10,581 nt of DNA from Verrucomicrobia bacterium UBA1727 (GTDB lineage Bacteria > Verrucomicrobiota > Kiritimatiellia > RFP12 > UBA1067): contig DCIL01000107.1 of assembly GCA_002315875.1 (NCBI GenBank), positions 1 to 10,581 of the forward strand. Direction: 5' to 3'. Shown here in pieces: positions 7,037 to 10,581 of the stretch. Within the stretch, counting starts at the first letter, position 1, and each line of letters starts with the position of its first letter. Both the position numbers and the translations under genes were made by a program. Below the pieces are notes generated by a model, which ran no database searches, had not been told where the DNA came from, and saw nothing but the letters and a program-made list of their open reading frames with translations.

Positions 7037-7112
7037 CCGTCTCCGCGTCTGCGCTTTCTCCAATCAGATGATTACCAGTCTTCCGGCGGATCAGCTGCAA
7101 ACGTTTTCAACT
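6879..7112 (-). promoter_or_regulatory. Long structured 5' leader of the membrane-protein operon
   Basis: The predicted transcript has about 230 nt before the first sizeable gene. Visible pairing elements in order are GGCAT-TTT-ATGCC (near 7015-7027), a 12-bp stem (6992-7003 with 6940-6951) enclosing a UUCG-capped CCC/GGG hairpin and CGC-CTCG-GCG... style arms, and CACTC-CAATT-GAGTG near 6913-6927. The sequence GACTGGTA (read at 7080-7073) is perfectly complementary to TACCAGTC (6974-6967) inside the big stem-loop, so a pseudoknot or alternative fold is possible. It matches no riboswitch class that I recognise. Confidence 0.4.
6940..7003. repeat. Perfect 12-bp inverted repeat, 40-nt interior
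   Basis: GTCCCCGCACTG at 6940-6951 is the exact reverse complement of CAGTGCGGGGAC at 6992-7003. The 40-nt interior holds CGCCGAGGCG and GCCCGAAGGGA, which can each fold as small hairpins. It may be an RNA element of the leader or a dispersed REP- or MITE-like palindromic unit. Another partial copy of the inner motif lies in the opposite orientation at 7184-7204. Confidence 0.6.
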
Positions 7113-7119
7113 GCGTGGA

Positions 7120-7148
7120 AGTATAGCAAAAGTTCTTCGCCGAGGCAA
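7120..7148 (-). promoter_or_regulatory. Sigma-70-type promoter of the membrane-protein operon
   Basis: On the minus strand TTGCCT (7143-7148), a 17-bp spacer and TATACT (7120-7125) form a strong candidate promoter, with TTTTGC just before the -10 box. The -35 box and spacer length are the same as at the ATPase pseudogene promoter (2246-2274). Transcription should start near 7112. It separates the membrane-protein operon from the sigma factor gene upstream. Confidence 0.65.
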
Positions 7149-7183
7149 CCTGTCTCTCACAAAAAACTTCTGTCACACGACCA

Positions 7184-7204
7184 GGTCTCCCCCTTCGGGA
7201 TACC
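7184..7204 (-). terminator. Hairpin after the sigma factor gene, weak terminator candidate
   Basis: On the minus strand GGTATCCC, a 5-nt loop and GGGAGACC form an 8-position stem with one mismatch. It lies about 67 bp after the sigma factor stop. The nearest T run (six T bases at 7161-7166) comes only about 17 nt later, so a classical intrinsic terminator is doubtful. The 66 bp between 7205 and 7270 shows nothing else clear. Confidence 0.25.
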
Positions 7205-7270
7205 AACCGCAACCTAATGATACGGACGAAATGGGAAACGGTGACAGTTTAATTTTTCAGTTTTCGGAAA

Positions 7271-7933
7271 CTACTCGCTGTAGCGCTGCTCGAGGGCGGA
7301 GATGGCGCGGTCAATGCGGGATTTAACCTGCTTGACGACATCGTAGGAAACGCCGAAGCGCGCAGCAACCTCGCGCGGGGACAATCCCTCGAAACCGGGG
7401 GACAGTCCCTGCAAAGCACGGTAGATCCGCTTCGACTGCTCTGAGATGGCAGTCCGGGTAAGGATATGCTCCACAGCCGCCGCGCGAATCGCCTGCCGCC
7501 AACGCACATCGAAGAGCGCGCCCGGGTCGACAGAGGATAGTGTATCGGAGGCGCAAAAGGAGTTATTCGCTTCTCTCTGACGCGGTGATGACACCGCGTC
7601 TACGGCGTCAGCATCCGAACCGAGCTCGGGACGCACAAGCGACTCTCGATAGCGGTCAATAAGAATTCGCCGCGTCATGGACGCGAGATAGGAACGAAAC
7701 TTCCCCTTGCTGCGATCGATTGCATTCGCCCGCAGAACGTCCACCAGCCGGACAAAAACATCCTGAATGACATCGTCAAGATCGGCCTCGCTCATTCCAC
7801 CTTGCACCTGGCGCAAGAAACGCCGAAGCGACGGTGTGTAGAGATCGACAAATTCCTGCCACTCTTCACGATCGTCGCCGTTCGCGAAATCGGCGATCTT
7901 TCTCAACAATGTCTTTGGAGTTTGGGGAAACAT
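7271..7933 (-). CDS. ECF-type RNA polymerase sigma factor
   Basis: The 220-residue protein has a sigma-2 region (about residues 20-95: EWQEFVDLYTPSLRRFLRQV, then EADLDDVIQDVFVRLVDVL and GKFRSYLASMTRRILIDRYR) and a sigma-4 helix-turn-helix at the end (LSPREVAARFGVSYDVVKQVKSRIDRAI). It should direct RNA polymerase to a specific promoter set. The acidic DD-x3-D helix of region 2.2 is kept. The frame is open upstream to 8140, but that part overlaps the kinase gene and encodes a Phe/Pro/Ser-rich repeat translation, so the ATG at 7933 just before FPQTPKTLLRK is chosen. No Shine-Dalgarno sequence precedes it; the upstream RNA is almost all pyrimidine. No anti-sigma gene is adjacent; the kinase upstream is the likely regulator, as known for ECF/kinase pairs such as EcfP/PknT. 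Confidence 0.9.
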   Translation of the reverse strand: MFPQTPKTLLRKIADFANGDDREEWQEFVDLYTPSLRRFLRQVQGGMSEADLDDVIQDVFVRLVDVLRANAIDRSKGKFRSYLASMTRRILIDRYRESLVRPELGSDADAVDAVSSPRQREANNSFCASDTLSSVDPGALFDVRWRQAIRAAAVEHILTRTAISEQSKRIYRALQGLSPGFEGLSPREVAARFGVSYDVVKQVKSRIDRAISALEQRYSE

Positions 7934-7942
7934 GGGGAATAA

Positions 7943-8005
7943 GGAAAAAGGAAAAAGGAAAAAGGAAAAGGGAAAAGGGAAAAGGGAAAAGGGAAAAGGA
8001 AAAAG
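7943..8005. repeat. Heptamer tandem repeat between kinase and sigma factor genes
   Basis: Eight consecutive 7-bp units of GGAAAA(A/G) occupy 7943-7998 on the plus strand, three ending in A and then five ending in G, with a ninth degenerate unit to 8005. In the transcript this is a C/UUUUUCC polypyrimidine run filling most of the 88-bp gap between the kinase stop and the sigma factor ATG. The unit length is not a multiple of three. Copy number could vary by strand slippage. Confidence 0.9.
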
Positions 8006-8021
8006 AATGGATGGAAGAGAG

Positions 8022-9857
8022 TTATGGATTGGGAGAGAATTTTGGGCCGATGCAGAGGCGGAAACCGAGATGCGGCATACGGTCAGAAAGAGAAGACCAG
8101 GCGCGATCACCAGGAATGTCAGGCGCCATGTAACCACCAACCATGAGCGGATATGTGCCAGTCCGCTCCACCGGATTCGTGATCGACAGCCCTTGTCCCT
8201 GATAGAGCCGATTCACGGTCACACCCCACTCCGTCTTCCCCCAACTATGCAAGCCATCCGAACAGGTGTCCTCCATACGCTCGAAGCAATTGCCCAGCAT
8301 ATCGTAAAGTCCGAGATCGTTCGCCGGCTTCAGTCCGACCGGCACCGGTGGAATCTGCGATGAACTCCGCTCCCATTCGTCTTTGCCTGGGCGGACGATC
8401 TTCGGCGGAAACGTCCTCCAGATGTTTGTCACCAGCGGCACGGGAAGGTTATATCCTTCGTAATAGGACCGCATGCCGGCTGTCGTATCCATTCCGTTTA
8501 CCCCCTGCCCGAACCAGCCGCGCTCCGCATACGCTATGCGCATGGCTTTCTTGTCCGGAAAATTCTCTGGCACCGTCCGCCCCTCAGCATACGCAAGCCG
8601 CCATTCGGCCAACGTCGGCAGACGAATCTCGTAGCCCAACGGAAGCTGCGCGGCAAAACGCGCATTGAGGCGGGCGCAGAAATCGGTCACCTCGTCCCGC
8701 GATACATACGTCATCGGCGCATCTTCTCCGCCCTTCCACGCCGTCAGCGGCTCACCACGGACGGCGAACCACTGACGCCGCGTCACGGGGGTAGCCGCAA
8801 GCCAATAGGAATGCGAAACCGCAATGGATATCGTACGATAGGAATTCGTTCCGGGCGGGCATGAACAAAACACAAAGCGATTGGTCGCGTCAACGGACAG
8901 CACGATTCGAGAGTCACGCGAGGAAGATGCCTCGGATGCCGCACGATTTGCCCACCAAGGCAAAAAGCACGCACCCAACGCAATGATCAAAAATGCCACA
9001 GCCAGCAGCCAAACGCCTGCCTTGACGCGATGATTACCCTCTCGCCTGCAAATAGGCCCGCGCATCGGCTTGCGCTCGGCCGGATTATTCGACAGGAGTT
9101 TCTCCAACCGCGCGCGCCATCGTCCGTCAAATGGCGATAGCAAATCAAGTGCGTTCGTTCCCGGCTCGTACCACATACCAGTCAGAAGACGGAAGAAAGC
9201 CACGCCCATCGCATACCAGTCGCTTGCCGCCGTTGCAACCTCACCCCTTCGCAACTCTGGCGCCAAATACCAGTATGTCCCCATGACTGGACGCGTCCCC
9301 GTGGACATTCCGTCTATCATGGTCGTCGTCTGCTGTAGCTCGTCGCGCATCTCATCGTCGAGAATTCGCGCCACCCCGAAATCGGAAAGGATCGCATTTC
9401 CGTCAGGATCAATCAGCACGTTGTTCAGTTTTACGTCCCGATGCACGATGCCATGAGAATGACAGTAATCAAGCGCGGATACCAGCTGACCATACCAACG
9501 CTCAGCATTGCCCTCGGTCACCTCGGACATTTTCTGAACATCGGCAAGCGTTTTCGAGCACCCCAATGAATCCAAAACCAAATCCATGGCCATCCATGGA
9601 GTGTCCGTCACACTATCAACGCCCATGTCGTACACCCGAACCAGATTCGGATGCGACAGGCGCGAAAGTATCCGTCCCTCGGAAATGAAACGCTGGCGAA
9701 GGAAATGATCGTCCTTCCGCTTGACGGCATAGATCTTGACCGTGACCCGCCTGCCGTCAAAGGTCTCCGCCTCATAGACCTCGCCCATACCGCCGGACCC
9801 CAGCCGACGGACAAGGCGATATCCGCCGATTATCTGATCAATCCATCTGTCATCCAT
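8022..9857 (-). CDS. Transmembrane Ser/Thr protein kinase with FGE-like outer domain
   Basis: This 611-residue protein has an N-terminal Hanks-type kinase domain with all key residues: glycine loop GSGGMGEVY (20-28), catalytic Lys K41, HRDVKLNN (139-146), DFG (159-161), APE (199-201) and SDWYAMGV. The activation loop is long and has TTT (177-179). A membrane helix at about 281-302 is followed by an FGE-sulfatase-like domain (about 340-608) with PVTRRQW, RLPTLAEWRLA, GLYDMLGN and GFRLC. The copper-binding Cys pair of true formylglycine-generating enzymes is not seen in the expected C-terminal stretch, so this domain is more likely a sensor or binding module outside the membrane. The ATG shares one base with the glutamine synthetase stop (TGATG) and has no Shine-Dalgarno sequence, which suggests reinitiation. 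It probably regulates the sigma factor encoded downstream. Confidence 0.93.
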   Translation of the reverse strand: MDDRWIDQIIGGYRLVRRLGSGGMGEVYEAETFDGRRVTVKIYAVKRKDDHFLRQRFISEGRILSRLSHPNLVRVYDMGVDSVTDTPWMAMDLVLDSLGCSKTLADVQKMSEVTEGNAERWYGQLVSALDYCHSHGIVHRDVKLNNVLIDPDGNAILSDFGVARILDDEMRDELQQTTTMIDGMSTGTRPVMGTYWYLAPELRRGEVATAASDWYAMGVAFFRLLTGMWYEPGTNALDLLSPFDGRWRARLEKLLSNNPAERKPMRGPICRREGNHRVKAGVWLLAVAFLIIALGACFLPWWANRAASEASSSRDSRIVLSVDATNRFVFCSCPPGTNSYRTISIAVSHSYWLAATPVTRRQWFAVRGEPLTAWKGGEDAPMTYVSRDEVTDFCARLNARFAAQLPLGYEIRLPTLAEWRLAYAEGRTVPENFPDKKAMRIAYAERGWFGQGVNGMDTTAGMRSYYEGYNLPVPLVTNIWRTFPPKIVRPGKDEWERSSSQIPPVPVGLKPANDLGLYDMLGNCFERMEDTCSDGLHSWGKTEWGVTVNRLYQGQGLSITNPVERTGTYPLMVGGYMAPDIPGDRAWSSLSDRMPHLGFRLCIGPKFSPNP

Positions 9858-10581
9858 CAGTAGACGAAGAGGATTTCACGATACTTCGGAAGCGGCCACT
9901 TCGCATCGTCAATGAGCGCTTCGAGTCGGTCGACGGTCTTGCGCAAGTCGGTCATAGCGGGGATGAGCATTCCGGGATCGTCTTTCGCCAGCACGCGCTC
10001 GAGATTGTCGCACTTGACGTTGAGATCGTCGAGTCCGGCTCCAAGGCGCAGCGAAAGCGCGGTGAGACCCTTGATGCCGGCACGGAGTCCGTCCGCCTTG
10101 GCCTGTCCGAGCGCGGACGCAAGGCGCGAGAACTCGTCCGCCACGACGGGACTTATCATCGACCGTGCGATCTCCAGCGCGATGTCCGCCTCAATGCGGA
10201 TACGCCGCGTGTAATCCTCCCAGCCGATCTCCCAACGCGAAAGCATTTCGGTGCGAGAGAGGACTCCGTACTTCTCGAAAAGCGCGATATTGCGCTCGTC
10301 ATGAAGCGGAGTGAGCGCCTCGTTGGTATCGCGCAGATTGGGCAGTCCGCGCTTCCCCGCCTCCTTCGGCCAGTCCGAGGAATATCCGTCACCGGAGAAG
10401 ATGACGCGCTTATGCGCCTTGACCTCATACTGGAGAAGCTTCTGAAGATTGACGTTGAAGTCGCCCTTCATCGCATCGAGCTTGTCGCAGAACGCATCGA
10501 TGGATTCGGCTACGATCGTGTTGAGCACCATCTGACTCTGCGCGCAGTTCTGCGAAGAGCCGGGCGCGCGGAACTCGAACT
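9857..10581 (-). CDS. glnN: Glutamine synthetase type III, C-terminal part (cut by window edge)
   Basis: About 240 C-terminal residues of a type III glutamine synthetase are visible; family members are about 700 residues, so two thirds lie to the right of the window. The enzyme makes glutamine from glutamate, ammonia and ATP in the cytoplasm. The visible part opens FEFRAPGSSQN, a conserved GSIII active-site region, followed by VLNTIVAES, then WPKEAGKRGLPNLRDTNEAL and LFEKYGVLSRTEMLSRWEI, and ends with the family's typical WPLPKYREILFVY. The frame is open to the last base. Its stop codon TGA (9857-9859) overlaps the kinase start by one base, so the kinase and probably the sigma factor are transcribed with it. 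Confidence 0.95.
   Translation of the reverse strand, partial: FEFRAPGSSQNCAQSQMVLNTIVAESIDAFCDKLDAMKGDFNVNLQKLLQYEVKAHKRVIFSGDGYSSDWPKEAGKRGLPNLRDTNEALTPLHDERNIALFEKYGVLSRTEMLSRWEIGWEDYTRRIRIEADIALEIARSMISPVVADEFSRLASALGQAKADGLRAGIKGLTALSLRLGAGLDDLNVKCDNLERVLAKDDPGMLIPAMTDLRKTVDRLEALIDDAKWPLPKYREILFVY

Noticed and set aside
7943..8005. CRISPR array
   Set aside because: Units are 7 bp with no spacers and no cas genes nearby.
7934..8140. Longer sigma factor with a Phe/Pro/Ser-rich N-terminus
   Set aside because: The extension is antisense-free but only translates kinase 3' end and heptamers; sigma-2 homology begins just after the ATG at 7933.
8022..8200. Diversity-generating retroelement variable region at the C-terminus of the FGE-like domain
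   Set aside because: FGE/C-type-lectin folds ending in GFRL are common targets, but no reverse transcriptase or template repeat is in the window.
7932..8363. Plus-strand Lys/Glu/Gly-rich ORF through the heptamer array
   Set aside because: Its start is the translated repeat (GKRKKEKGK type) and the rest is antisense to the kinase outer domain; no coherent domain.

Overview
All supported genes in this 10.6 kb window lie on the minus strand, so they are read from right to left; no plus-strand gene is convincing. The gene set suggests a bacterium of the Planctomycetes-Verrucomicrobia-Chlamydiae group, possibly a gut or rumen Kiritimatiellota or Verrucomicrobiota. The clues are a type III glutamine synthetase, a transmembrane Ser/Thr kinase fused to a formylglycine-generating-enzyme-like domain beside an ECF sigma factor, and two DUF4143 ATPases. 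This is inferred from gene content, not from a phylogenetic marker.

Right block (10581 to 7271): the 3' part of glutamine synthetase III, whose stop overlaps by one base the start of a membrane Ser/Thr kinase with an FGE-like outer domain. An ECF-type sigma factor follows. Between kinase and sigma factor sits an array of eight 7-bp repeats, and the sigma start has no Shine-Dalgarno sequence. The three genes look like one transcription unit joining nitrogen metabolism and a signalling module, though the functional link is inferred.

Middle block (about 7148 to 3752): a good promoter (TTGCCT-17-TATACT) drives a leader of about 230 nt with a perfect 12-bp inverted repeat and other pairing segments. 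Five genes follow: an unknown small membrane protein, a single-pass membrane protein with an NTF2/DUF4878-like outer domain, a PrsW-type glutamic intramembrane protease, a NaChBac-type voltage-gated sodium channel overlapping the protease gene, and a small zinc-ribbon protein. This close grouping of protease, possible substrate and ion channel is the best candidate in the window for an undescribed membrane-stress system.

Left block (about 3750 to 50): an intact DUF4143 ATPase whose -10 box covers its first ATG, next to a cluster of GTACCAA operator-like repeats. Then comes a second DUF4143 ATPase with its own promoter and ribosome binding site, but broken by an internal deletion and frameshift that removed the Walker A region. 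Last is a GT4 glycosyltransferase, probably part of a polysaccharide cluster continuing to the left.
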